A stretch of DNA of 63,792 nt from the NCBI GenBank assembly GCA_013289825.1, contig JABCZF010000028.1:1-63792 (forward strand). The letters are read 5' to 3'. A program made the translations under genes and the position numbers. The stretch is from Acidobacteriota bacterium (GTDB taxonomy: Bacteria; Acidobacteriota; Terriglobia; Acidiferrales; UBA7541). Shown piece after piece: positions 7,092 to 15,712 of the stretch (the first letter of the stretch is position 1; every line of letters begins with the position of its first letter). The notes under the pieces are model-generated. The model saw nothing but the letters and a program-made list of their open reading frames with translations, was not told where the DNA came from and did no database searches.

Positions 7092-9536
7092 ATGGGAAGC
7101 AGTCGAAAAACAAAAATGTCGCGAACGGCACAAGACGTACTGGAGTTTGACAAGCTGCTGGAACTTTTGCGGTGGAGGACGACTTCGGCGCCGGGGCGGC
7201 GGGCTGTGGATGCGCTGGAGTTTCTAACGAACCGCGCTGCGCTAGAAGCGGCGTTTAGGTTGATTCGCGAAGCGCGGGAATGGCTGCGCGGGGGCGGCGA
7301 GTTGGGATTCGGCGGGCTGGCCGATCCCGAGGGCTGGCTCGAAAAAATAGCGGGGCCAGGCATGGTTCTGGAGGCCAAGGAGCTTTTGGATGCGGCTTCG
7401 CTCCTGGAAACCGCGGCAGGGTTGCGCGGACAGTTCCGGGAAGAAGCGGCGAAATTTCCCTTGTTGGCCGCGCGCGTCGCTTCGCTGGGGGATTTCCGGG
7501 AGGCGCTGGCGGCCATCCGGCGGTGCCTGTTGCCGAATGGCGAGATTAGCGACCAGGCCTCCTCGGCGCTGCGGCGCATTCGCACGAGCATCACCGAGAC
7601 GCGGGAAGCGATTCAGAAAACGCTCAAACAAATCCTCCGGTCACGCCATGCCGAGGCCGGAGAAGATTACGTCACGCTGCGCAATGAAAGATTTGTAATT
7701 CCCGTGCGCGCGGAAAGCCGGCGCGGTGTGCCGGGCGTCATGCACGGTGCTAGCGCTACCGGGCAGACGGTGTTCCTCGAGCCGTTCGAGACCGTCGAAG
7801 TGAACAACCAGCTGGTGCAGCTTGCCGAGGACGAAGCCGCGGAGATCCTGAGAATTCTGCGTGAACTGACGGAACGATTGCAGATCGTTCGCGAACCCTT
7901 GCTCGTTGCGGCGGAAACCATTGCGGAGCTTGACGGCGTGTTCGCCCGCGGGCGCTTTGCGCGCGATTTCGATGCGTCGATTCCGGAGTTTTCTGACGCT
8001 TCGGAATTGCGTTTGGTCGAAGCGCGGCATCCCGTGCTGGAAGACAAGCTGCGCCGGGAAGAGCGCGCCGTTGTGCCCCTGACCCTGGCGCTGGGCGGCG
8101 CGGAAAAAGTTTTGGTTATCAGCGGACCGAACACCGGCGGCAAGACCGTCGCGCTGAAAACGACCGGGCTCGCGGCCTTGGCCGCGCAGTCTGGCATTCC
8201 CGTGGCGGCGCAACGTGCGGTGTTGCCGGTTTTTGATCGCGTGCTGGTGGACATCGGCGACCAGCAGTCCATCGCGGCCGACCTCTCGACGTTTTCGGCG
8301 CACATGCTGAATTTGAAGACCATGCTGGAACTGGCGACGCCCGCATCGCTGGCGCTTGTTGACGAAATGGGCACCGGCACGGCGCCCGAAGAGGGCGCGG
8401 CGCTGGCGGTGGCGCTGCTCGATGAATTTCGCGCCAAAGATTGCATGGTGCTGGCGACCACCCATCATGACCGATTAAAGACTTACGCTTCAACCACCCC
8501 GGGCGTGGTGAACGCCGCCGTGGAATTTGACGACGTAAATTTGCGGCCGACGTACCGCCTGATGGTGGGGGTGCCGGGAGGCTCTAGCGGGATTGCCATT
8601 GCCCAGCGGTTGGGAATGGCGACCTCCATTATCGAGCGGGCGCGGTCCTTGTTGACGCCGGAATCGCGCGAGGCCGCAGACTTGATAGCCTATTTGCACC
8701 GCAGCCGCGATGAACTCGACCGCATGCAGCAGCAGATGGCCTCGGAGCGGCACACGCTCGACGAGGAGCGCAAGAAACTACGCACCGAGTGGATCGAACG
8801 CCAGCAAAAACGCATCCGGGAACTCGAAGCGCAGTTCGCGGAGATGGAGAAACGCTTCAATGAAAACGTCGCGCAGGTGATCGAAGCGGTGAAAGAACGC
8901 GAACTGCGCGCCTCGCTCGAGAAAATGGCGCGGCGCAAGGGCCAGGAAATTCGCAGCGAGGCCCGCGAAGAACTGAACGCCGCGCTGGTAGAAACCATCT
9001 CCGATTCGCAAGCGGACTTAGGCACAACCTCTCGGAGTCCGCAAGCGATTCGCCGAGAGGCTTTGGGGCCCGGCGCGCGCATTCGTGTGCGAGGCTTCAG
9101 CAAGCCGGTGATCTTTCGCCGTTGGGATGGCTCGTTGGCAGAAATCGAAGCCGGCCCTTTGCGCATGAAAGTTGCCGTCGATGAAATTACCGGCGTAGAA
9201 CCATCGGCCGCCGGGGCCGCGCCGGCACCGCCCCTACCGTCGTCGGGACGCGCGAATGTTACCGTCACTTCCGAGCGCGGCGAAGGCCCAGCTTCGGGCG
9301 AGATCAACGTGATTGGCATGCGCGTGGAAGAAGCGACCGAGCGCGTGGACAAATATCTCGACCAAGCCGCGCTCGCGAATCAGACGCGCGTGCGCATTAT
9401 TCATGGCCACGGAACCGGCGCGTTGCGCAAGGGCCTTGGCGAATTCCTAAAGACCCACCCGCTGGTCGAACGAACCTCGTTTGAGACGGAGGAACACGGC
9501 GGCAAGGCCATCACCGTTGTAGAATTGCGTTCCTAG
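7092..9536 (+). CDS. mutS2: MutS2 family protein with C-terminal Smr domain
   Basis: This 814-residue protein belongs to the MutS2 branch of MutS ATPases, which lacks the mismatch-recognition domain. Family members suppress homologous recombination, or rescue collided ribosomes in Bacillus. Walker A (GPNTGGKT) is at 345-352 and Walker B with LALVDEMGTGT at about 420. A coiled coil rich in Glu, Arg and Gln spans about 520-640. The Smr nuclease domain covers about 735-814 with the motif IHGHGTGALRKGL near 768. A second in-frame ATG eight codons in is an alternative start. It is followed six bases later by dnaG. Confidence 0.95.
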   Translation: MGSSRKTKMSRTAQDVLEFDKLLELLRWRTTSAPGRRAVDALEFLTNRAALEAAFRLIREAREWLRGGGELGFGGLADPEGWLEKIAGPGMVLEAKELLDAASLLETAAGLRGQFREEAAKFPLLAARVASLGDFREALAAIRRCLLPNGEISDQASSALRRIRTSITETREAIQKTLKQILRSRHAEAGEDYVTLRNERFVIPVRAESRRGVPGVMHGASATGQTVFLEPFETVEVNNQLVQLAEDEAAEILRILRELTERLQIVREPLLVAAETIAELDGVFARGRFARDFDASIPEFSDASELRLVEARHPVLEDKLRREERAVVPLTLALGGAEKVLVISGPNTGGKTVALKTTGLAALAAQSGIPVAAQRAVLPVFDRVLVDIGDQQSIAADLSTFSAHMLNLKTMLELATPASLALVDEMGTGTAPEEGAALAVALLDEFRAKDCMVLATTHHDRLKTYASTTPGVVNAAVEFDDVNLRPTYRLMVGVPGGSSGIAIAQRLGMATSIIERARSLLTPESREAADLIAYLHRSRDELDRMQQQMASERHTLDEERKKLRTEWIERQQKRIRELEAQFAEMEKRFNENVAQVIEAVKERELRASLEKMARRKGQEIRSEAREELNAALVETISDSQADLGTTSRSPQAIRREALGPGARIRVRGFSKPVIFRRWDGSLAEIEAGPLRMKVAVDEITGVEPSAAGAAPAPPLPSSGRANVTVTSERGEGPASGEINVIGMRVEEATERVDKYLDQAALANQTRVRIIHGHGTGALRKGLGEFLKTHPLVERTSFETEEHGGKAITVVELRS

Positions 9537-9542
9537 GACGTC

Positions 9543-11309
9543 ATGGCGGAAGCGGGGTCATTCGCAGAGAGGGTGAAGCAGCAGGCGGACATTGTTCGCG
9601 TGGTGGGCGAATATGTGCGCCTGAAAAAGACCGGGAAAGACTTCAGCGGACTTTGCCCGTTTCATCAGGAAAAAACTCCCTCGTTTACCGTCTCTCCGCT
9701 TAAGCAGATTTTTTACTGTTTTGGGTGCGGCAAGGGTGGCGACGTTTTTAGTTTTGTGATGGACATGGAGAAGTCCGCGTTTCCGGAGGCGGTCCGGGCC
9801 GTTGCGGAGAAATGCGGGATCGCGATTCCGCGGCCCAGGGAGCGGTCCCCGGAGGAACGGCAGGAAAACCAGCAGCGAGCGGCGCTGGTGGAGATGCATC
9901 GGGAGGCGCAGGCTTTCTTCACCAAACAAATTTCCGGAACGCTCGAGGGAAAAGCAGCGCGCGCTTATCTCGAGGACCGCGGGCTCGACAGCAAGGCCAT
10001 CGAGCGATTTGGGATCGGCTATGCCCCGAGCGGCGGCGATGCGCTGACGCGGCTGCTGAAGCAGAAGTATCCGGAGAAGCTGCTCGGCGAATCGGGACTG
10101 GTCTCGCGAGGCGAACAGGGCGGCCGGTTATTCGACAGGTTTCGCCGGCGCATCACCTTTCCGATTGCCAATGAGTCTGGAAAGATTGTGGCGTTCGGCG
10201 CCCGCGCGCTTGGCGACGAGATGCCGAAGTATATGAATTCGCCGGAAACGCCGATCTACTCGAAGAGCAACGTGCTGTACCACCTGGACCGCGCGAAGGA
10301 CGAGTTGCGTCGGTCCGACTTTGCGGTGCTGGTCGAAGGCTACCTGGATGCCATTGCCGTGGCGCGCGCGGGAATCAGCAATGTGGTGGCAAGCTGCGGC
10401 ACGAGTCTCGCGGTGCCGCAGATCAAGTTGCTCGGTCGTTTTACCAAGCGCGTGATCATTAACTACGATCCCGATAACGCCGGCCAGATGGCGGCGGAGC
10501 GGTCCGTGTCGCTATTACTCGAACAGGATTTCGAGGTGCGCGTGCTGGCGCTGCCGGCGGTTGGCGACAAGAAGGCCGATCCGGATTTGTTCATCCGTGA
10601 AAAGGGCGTGGAAGAGTACACCAGGCTGCTGAAGGAGGCGCCGCCCTACGTGGACTACTTGATTGCGCGCGCGCGAAAGATGGATTTGACGACGGGAGAA
10701 GGGAAGAAGCGCGCCGTTAACTTTCTTTTGCCCTATATTCAAAAGATTCCCAATACCATCCTGCGCTCGGAATGGGCCACGCGCGTCGCGCAACAACTTC
10801 GCGTCGACGAGCCGGTCATGCGCGCGGCCTTGAGCAAAGCGGCTTCGCAGCGGCACAGTGAGCTAAAGATTCAGCCGGAGTTGGTGGGCCACTCGGCCAA
10901 GCCAGTGGAACGGCGCTTAATTCGCATGCTGGCGGAGGCCGCGGGATTTCGCCGCGAATTGGCGCAACGGCTCCAGGCGGCGCAGCTCCATCAGGGGCTG
11001 GAGACTGAAAAAGTTTTCGCGGCTCTCGTCGTCCGGGGCTTGGCCGACGAGCCCATCGAGGTAACGGAAGTGGCCGCGCAGCTCGAAGAACGTGACCGGC
11101 GGATGCTCTACGAGATTCTGTTTGAGGAAGCCAGTGAGCCGACCTGGGAGGAGGCCCTCAGTTGCATCGAGGCTCTCGAGCACCGGCAAGCCGAACGGGA
11201 GCTGGCCGATGTGCAGCGCAGCATCGAGGCGAATCCCCCTATGTCGGAAATGCGCGGGCTGCTCGAGAAGAAGCAGGATCTGATGCGGCGCCTGGCTGCG
11301 GCGAGATGA
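9543..11309 (+). CDS. dnaG: DNA primase
   Basis: This 588-residue primase makes RNA primers for replication. The CHC2 zinc ribbon is complete: Cys38, His41, Cys59 and Cys62 (CPFH and CFGCG). The catalytic core follows, with the TOPRIM fold near residues 255-340: the conserved glutamate lies in VLVEGYLDAIA and the acidic pair in NYDPDNAGQ. The C-terminal 130 residues form the helicase-binding domain and are weakly conserved, as usual. It lies six bases after mutS2. The classical neighbour rpoD is 1.26 kb downstream. Confidence 0.97.
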   Translation: MAEAGSFAERVKQQADIVRVVGEYVRLKKTGKDFSGLCPFHQEKTPSFTVSPLKQIFYCFGCGKGGDVFSFVMDMEKSAFPEAVRAVAEKCGIAIPRPRERSPEERQENQQRAALVEMHREAQAFFTKQISGTLEGKAARAYLEDRGLDSKAIERFGIGYAPSGGDALTRLLKQKYPEKLLGESGLVSRGEQGGRLFDRFRRRITFPIANESGKIVAFGARALGDEMPKYMNSPETPIYSKSNVLYHLDRAKDELRRSDFAVLVEGYLDAIAVARAGISNVVASCGTSLAVPQIKLLGRFTKRVIINYDPDNAGQMAAERSVSLLLEQDFEVRVLALPAVGDKKADPDLFIREKGVEEYTRLLKEAPPYVDYLIARARKMDLTTGEGKKRAVNFLLPYIQKIPNTILRSEWATRVAQQLRVDEPVMRAALSKAASQRHSELKIQPELVGHSAKPVERRLIRMLAEAAGFRRELAQRLQAAQLHQGLETEKVFAALVVRGLADEPIEVTEVAAQLEERDRRMLYEILFEEASEPTWEEALSCIEALEHRQAERELADVQRSIEANPPMSEMRGLLEKKQDLMRRLAAAR

Positions 11310-11519
11310 GCCCCTTTAACAGAGCAAAGCCTGACTCTCCGAGCTTTCGCTCGATGCCGGACGATGAAAAATTCTTTTTCAAATCCGTCGCCGGCCCGCT
11401 CTTGTCCCGGACGATGACACCCTCCCTGAACCAGTCGAGGATGGGTTAATCGTCGGAGGTTGCGGAAGCGTTTTGGACTGAAACGGCCATCGCCGCCAGG
11501 AATATTGCAAGGGGCTAAG

Positions 11520-12065
11520 CTAGGCGGAAGGCGCAGATCGCCGGCGAATCAGCCAACCCGAGGCCACTAGAAGCGCTGCCGGAAGCCAAATCCAGAATAG
11601 TTCGCTCTTCACAACTTCCAGGCCCCGGTCGGTGAAGAAACGGCTGACACCGATCGGCGAGACGCGAATCGGCCTCCAGGGAAGAAAGTAGCGGGTGTTA
11701 TTGAAGGGGGAGAAGAAAGCGACGCCGAGACCGCCGTCGGTCATGGCGTCGAGCAAGCCGTGGCTGGCGATCGCCAGGAAGAAATAGGTCCATAGGGAGA
11801 ATCCGCTGAAGCCTGGGACGGCTTGCCGAAATGCGAGAAGCGCGACGACACTTGCCAGAAGGGCGGCAAAAAGAAGGGAATGCGTAAATCCGCGATGTCC
11901 CCAGAAGTCACCGTAGTGCACCCCGAACCCGAAGCCGATGACGTCGAGATCGGGAATAACCGCACAGAGCGCTCCGATCACCCAGACCCGCTTGGGCGTG
12001 CGCGGCCGGTAGAAACAAGCTCCGATGCCGAGGGCTGCCACGGCGTGCGAGAAGACCGAGGCCAT
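11520..12065 (-). CDS. YdjM-like membrane-bound metal-dependent hydrolase (DUF457)
   Basis: This 181-residue protein has four to five predicted membrane helices. It carries the family's metal-binding motifs: an N-terminal histidine (FSHAVAALGIG), ALCAVIPDLDV with paired aspartates near residues 37-42, and HRGFTHSLLFA near 58-68. A further SHGLLDAMTDGG block follows near residue 110. The family is named for E. coli YdjM, a LexA-regulated inner-membrane protein; its substrate is unknown. It is transcribed against dnaG and rpoD and lies between them. Confidence 0.88.
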   Translation of the reverse strand: MASVFSHAVAALGIGACFYRPRTPKRVWVIGALCAVIPDLDVIGFGFGVHYGDFWGHRGFTHSLLFAALLASVVALLAFRQAVPGFSGFSLWTYFFLAIASHGLLDAMTDGGLGVAFFSPFNNTRYFLPWRPIRVSPIGVSRFFTDRGLEVVKSELFWIWLPAALLVASGWLIRRRSAPSA

Positions 12066-12565
12066 CTGGAGTTAACCGTCCTGGTCCGGACGACATCTTA
12101 CACATATGGCGGGCTTTTCGGCTGAGCTTGCGGGTTCCCGAGGCCAGCGCATGGAGCCGACCCTCGGCCTGGTTGGCCTGCGGGCAATTTCTTCCACAGC
12201 TCTCCACTGATTAAATTGTTGACGAAGACGGACTTAAGCGTGTAGCGTAAAAGGGTTTCGCGAGTAACGGTTTCGCACCTAAATGCATCTATATAGATGT
12301 ACTTAGAGTCGGGCGGGACCGTACTCTCCAGAGCGCAGCAACGGCGAAGCACGGGGCAACGGCGGGCTGGCGGCGCAGCGCAGCCTAGGGGATTTCACAA
12401 CAAGAAGAACGATCTGGTGGGGAGATTTCTCCATAGTTCTTTTGGTGACCGCAGAGGAATTGACTGCGCCAGCGTGTCATACTGCCTGTGCCTTTCGCGG
12501 AAAAAAGATTTTGGCGGCGCTGACCGGCAGCACTTGAGTTTGGGCGTGGTTGCCTGGAGGAATTC
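12066..12565. other. 500-base rpoD upstream region
   Basis: No credible gene is seen here. It must hold the promoters of rpoD and of the divergent hydrolase gene. A TTGACT hexamer at 12460-12465 is a possible -35 box, but no good -10 box stands 16-18 bases below it. GGAGG at 12556-12560 is the ribosome site of rpoD. A perfect palindrome at 12286-12299 is listed separately. Confidence 0.5.
12286..12299. promoter_or_regulatory. Perfect 14-base palindrome, possible operator
   Basis: CATCTATATAGATG reads the same on both strands. It is AT-rich inside GC-rich DNA, 267 bases above rpoD and 221 bases above the divergent hydrolase gene. The form suits a dimeric regulator such as a TetR or MarR protein, but nothing identifies the binder. 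Confidence 0.35.
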
Positions 12566-14308
12566 GTGGCAGCAGTGGGTCTTGAAGAAAAATATGATGC
12601 GGTAAAGCAGCTCATTGCCGTGGGCAAAGAGCGCGGGTATTTGCTTTACGACGAAGTGAACGATTCGCTTCCTGCGGAAGTGCATTCTTCGGAAGAGATC
12701 GACGACCTTCTCACTACATTTGAACGGAATGGGATCGAGATTTACGAGGACCAGGCGTCAGCCAAGGCTGCGCGCGCGGTGGAAGTGTCCTCGGAGAGCG
12801 GCGATCGCGATGCCGCTGTCAAGGACGAGGCCCATTCGGACGAGGGCGGCAGCGATCTGGATTTGACGCCGGGGTCTCTCGAGAAGACCAACGATCCCGT
12901 GCGCATGTATTTGCGCGAGATGGGTACCGTGCCGCTTTTGACGCGCGAAGGCGAAGTGACCATCGCGAAGCGCATTGAGCGCGGGCAGCTGGTGGTAATG
13001 AAGTCCATCACGCGGTCGCCGATCGTGATCAAGGAACTGATTGCTGTTGGCGAGGACTTGCGCAAGGGCGCGCGGTCGATCAAGGAAATTGTTCAGTTTG
13101 ACGACGAAGAGCTCACCGAAGAAAAGATCGCGAACAAGACGAAGCAGACGCTGAAGTACATCGACAAGATCGCGAAACTGTACGACTTGGCGCTGAAGCA
13201 GGCGGAAAAACTCGAGAAGACGCCGAAGGCCAAGAAGCGGCCGTACATGAAGGCGAAATGGGCGGTTTCGCGGACGCGCGTGGAGATTTCGGTCGAGATT
13301 CGCGGGATTGATTTCAATCCGTTCGAGAAAAAGCGGCTGATCGACAAGATGCGCGGGACCGTCGAGCGCTTGCAGTCTTTGGAACGCGAGGCGGGACGGC
13401 TGGAGCGGCGCGTGGATGCCGCGAAAGGCGACGTCGCGGCGGAAGCGCGCAAGGAATTGCGCACGCGCCGGACCGAGCTGAAAGATATTGAAGAGGCCAG
13501 CGAGGTCGGGCTCACGGAGTTGAAGCGCACGCTAACGTTTATTCACCGCGGCGAGGCCGAAGCCGAACAGGCCAAAAAGGAATTGATTGAAGCGAACCTT
13601 CGGTTGGTGGTTTCCATTGCTAAGAAATATACGAACCGTGGGCTGCAGTTCCTGGATTTGATCCAGGAGGGCAACATCGGCTTGATGAAGGCCGTGGACA
13701 AGTTTGAGTGGCGCCGCGGGTATAAGTTTTCGACGTACGCGACGTGGTGGATCCGCCAGGCGATTACGCGTGCGATTGCCGACCAGGCGCGCACGATTCG
13801 TATTCCCGTGCACATGATCGAGACCATCAACAAGCTGGTGCGCACCAGCCGGCAGCTGGTGCAGGAACTTGGACGCGAGCCAACTTCGGAAGAAATCGCC
13901 AAGCGCATGGACATTCCGGTGTCCAAAGTGCGGAAGATTTTGAAGATCGCGCAGGAGCCGATTTCGCTCGAGACACCGATTGGCGAAGAAGAAGATTCGC
14001 ATCTCGGGGACTTTATCGAGGACAAGGCCGTGGTTTCGCCGTCGGACGCGGTGATCAATTTGAATTTGAAGGAACAGACCTCTTCGGTCTTGAAGACGCT
14101 TACGCCGCGTGAGGAAAAAGTTATCAAGATGCGGTTTGGTTTGGATGATGGCAGCGAGCATACCCTCGAGGAAGTCGGGCAGTCGTTTGCCGTTACCCGC
14201 GAGCGCATCCGGCAGATTGAGGCCAAGGCGCTGCGCAAGCTGCGGCATCCTTCGCGTTCGCGGAAGTTGCGGGCGTTTTTGGAAGGACCTTCGCGCGATT
14301 ATTTGTAG
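12566..14308 (+). CDS. rpoD: RNA polymerase primary sigma factor (sigma-70)
   Basis: This 580-residue factor directs housekeeping transcription. Region 1.1 covers about the first 80 residues, region 1.2 starts near 108 ([12 protein letters not shown]), and a non-conserved lysine/glutamate-rich segment fills about 190-320. Region 2.3-2.4 ([15 protein letters not shown]) is near 385, followed by regions 3 and 4. The region 4.2 recognition helix ([16 protein letters not shown]) is near 540. The GTG start is set by GGAGG five bases upstream. It is separated from dnaG by 1.26 kb and by an antisense gene, so it probably has its own promoter. Confidence 0.97.
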   Translation: MAAVGLEEKYDAVKQLIAVGKERGYLLYDEVNDSLPAEVHSSEEIDDLLTTFERNGIEIYEDQASAKAARAVEVSSESGDRDAAVKDEAHSDEGGSDLDLTPGSLEKTNDPVRMYLREMGTVPLLTREGEVTIAKRIERGQLVVMKSITRSPIVIKELIAVGEDLRKGARSIKEIVQFDDEELTEEKIANKTKQTLKYIDKIAKLYDLALKQAEKLEKTPKAKKRPYMKAKWAVSRTRVEISVEIRGIDFNPFEKKRLIDKMRGTVERLQSLEREAGRLERRVDAAKGDVAAEARKELRTRRTELKDIEEASEVGLTELKRTLTFIHRGEAEAEQAKKELIEANLRLVVSIAKKYTNRGLQFLDLIQEGNIGLMKAVDKFEWRRGYKFSTYATWWIRQAITRAIADQARTIRIPVHMIETINKLVRTSRQLVQELGREPTSEEIAKRMDIPVSKVRKILKIAQEPISLETPIGEEEDSHLGDFIEDKAVVSPSDAVINLNLKEQTSSVLKTLTPREEKVIKMRFGLDDGSEHTLEEVGQSFAVTRERIRQIEAKALRKLRHPSRSRKLRAFLEGPSRDYL

Positions 14309-14316
14309 AAAGATCA

Positions 14317-14339
14317 GCATGGCCTTCTGGTCGCCATGC
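14317..14339. terminator. Shared terminator between rpoD and the crystallin J1-like gene
   Basis: GCATGGC (14317-14323) and GCCATGC (14333-14339) form a seven-base perfect stem with a nine-base loop. It lies between two converging genes, with T-rich stretches on both sides, so it can serve rpoD on the plus strand and the small gene on the minus strand. Confidence 0.6.
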
Positions 14340-14362
14340 CTTCGGTTTCTCCGAGGGCGTTT

Positions 14363-14719
14363 CTATTTGCCGTGGAATTCTGAGATGACCTCAATTTTGC
14401 CCACGATGTTCTGATTGAACTCGTGGAGGGTTTCCGCCAGAATCCAGTATTCGAGAGCTAGCGCGCCGCCCACTTTCTCGACGGTGAACTGTGAAAGATA
14501 GCTTGTCCTTACGGCGAAACGCGTGACATACCCTACTGACGAGTGGGACTTCGTTGCGTTCCAGTCGCGTGCTATCTGCGTAGCGTACTCTTGGTTCAAG
14601 ACCGGGTAAAAGATCGGCTGTCCGGGCCGCCGAGGCGGAAAGGCGCTATATCCGGACGCGGCGATGAGTGCAAGTTCGTTCGCTCCGACCGGACGATAGA
14701 GAAGTGCGGTTTTTTCCAT
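14363..14719 (-). CDS. ADP-ribosylation/crystallin J1-like small protein
   Basis: This 118-residue soluble protein matches a widespread family annotated only as ADP-ribosylation/crystallin J1. Recognisable parts are LYRPVGANELALIAASG, FPPRRPGQPIFYPVLN, EYATQIARDWN, and the ending EYWILAETLHEFNQNIVG with IEVISEF. The length is normal. The family is often found beside toxin-like or hypothetical genes, and its activity has not been shown as far as I know. A possible HicA-like frame lies just upstream on the same strand but is not convincing. Confidence 0.65.
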   Translation of the reverse strand: MEKTALLYRPVGANELALIAASGYSAFPPRRPGQPIFYPVLNQEYATQIARDWNATKSHSSVGYVTRFAVRTSYLSQFTVEKVGGALALEYWILAETLHEFNQNIVGKIEVISEFHGK

Positions 14720-14944
14720 TCTTGCGATGCCGATTCTTGGAAGTTAGGCGGGAAGCGCAAGGTTTCCGGCGCCAGAGATCATCACCGGACTTTCCCTGGA
14801 CCGTTGACCACTCCCAGTTTAGCAGGATGTCTCGACTGGCGATGGCTTCTTCGTGTTCTCGCGAGTACCATCCATCTTGTTCGAGCATGCGAAGGACGTC
14901 CTCGAACCTTCACCGGCCCGAGCTATGCTCTGGGAGAATCGGCG

Positions 14945-15466
14945 TCAACTCCCGACGTTTTGCGGTGGGACGCGGGCGAAGCGCGCCGTTAGACGAAGGA
15001 TCCATACGGCCACGAAGGCGACAAAACCGAGGACGGCATAGAGCATTTGGTCGGGATCCGGGCGGTGCTCGGGGTCGAGATTGGCCCCTGCCGCGTAATG
15101 GAACGCAAAGAGGAGGAGCGCGAGGACCGCGCAGCCGAACCAGGCGAACCAGGTGCTGAAGAACCCGAGTGTGGCTTCTGAATGCTCCGGGCTGAGCCAG
15201 TACTGTTTGTTGGGGAGATTGATGAGCTGGGTTGGGAGGCTCTCGAGGATGCGCGGCAGGCCGAATGCGAGGACCGTTGAAAGCACAAGCGCGCCAACGA
15301 GCCATGCGAAGAACGTCGTTTTCGATTGCCAGCCGTTGGGAATGCCCCGGCCGTTGAAGTGGGACGCCACACGCTCCGGCAATTGCGGGTAGCAGCGAGA
15401 AAAATAGATCGCGGCAAAAATTGCGAGCACCAGGAAAATGCTTCTGGGAAATCTTGAATCCTGCAC
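14945..15466 (-). CDS. DUF1648 domain membrane protein
   Basis: This 173-residue protein has four predicted membrane helices. The first is followed by the DUF1648 signature, [18 protein letters not shown], near residues 25-42. DUF1648 occurs in the SdpI immunity protein and in many membrane proteins of unknown role. I chose the GTG at 15466 because AGAGGA lies four bases upstream and the first helix follows directly. An upstream in-frame ATG at 15535 would add 23 arginine-rich residues. The C-terminus ends in a hydrophobic helix and a short basic tail. Confidence 0.75.
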   Translation of the reverse strand: MQDSRFPRSIFLVLAIFAAIYFSRCYPQLPERVASHFNGRGIPNGWQSKTTFFAWLVGALVLSTVLAFGLPRILESLPTQLINLPNKQYWLSPEHSEATLGFFSTWFAWFGCAVLALLLFAFHYAAGANLDPEHRPDPDQMLYAVLGFVAFVAVWILRLTARFARVPPQNVGS

Positions 15467-15660
15467 GGAGTCCTCTCGGATCAGCTTACGAGCCCGGGCC
15501 GGCGCCAGCAAGCGGCACGCGACGGTGTTGGTCATATCGAGAACCGGGCCAAGTCCAGGGTCTTTTCTGAGCGCGTGGCAGGCACAGCCTTAGCCCAGGG
15601 CGTTTCCGATCTCGCGGCAGCATGGAGGTGAACAATAGAAAACCAGAAAGAAGCGTGTGT

Positions 15661-15688
15661 TTGTCACGGCGCTGAAGCATATTAAGAT
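15661..15688 (+). promoter_or_regulatory. Possible promoter of the MscS-family gene
   Basis: TTGTCA (15661-15666), 16 bases and TAAGAT (15683-15688) form a plausible promoter 25 bases above the ATG at 15713. Confidence 0.4.
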
Positions 15689-15712
15689 GATGTCCCCAGC
15701 CGTAAAGCAAAT

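Noticed and set aside
12098..12352. 84-residue minus-strand frame in the rpoD upstream region
   Set aside because: There is no ribosome site, no recognisable pattern and low-complexity composition.
12460..12488. TTGACT as the rpoD promoter
   Set aside because: No acceptable -10 box is found 15-19 bases downstream.
14646..14888. 80-residue minus-strand frame beginning MLEQDGWYSREHEE, faintly like a HicA toxin start
   Set aside because: It loses all similarity after a few residues, overlaps the next gene and has no well-placed ribosome site. A decayed HicA-like gene cannot be excluded.
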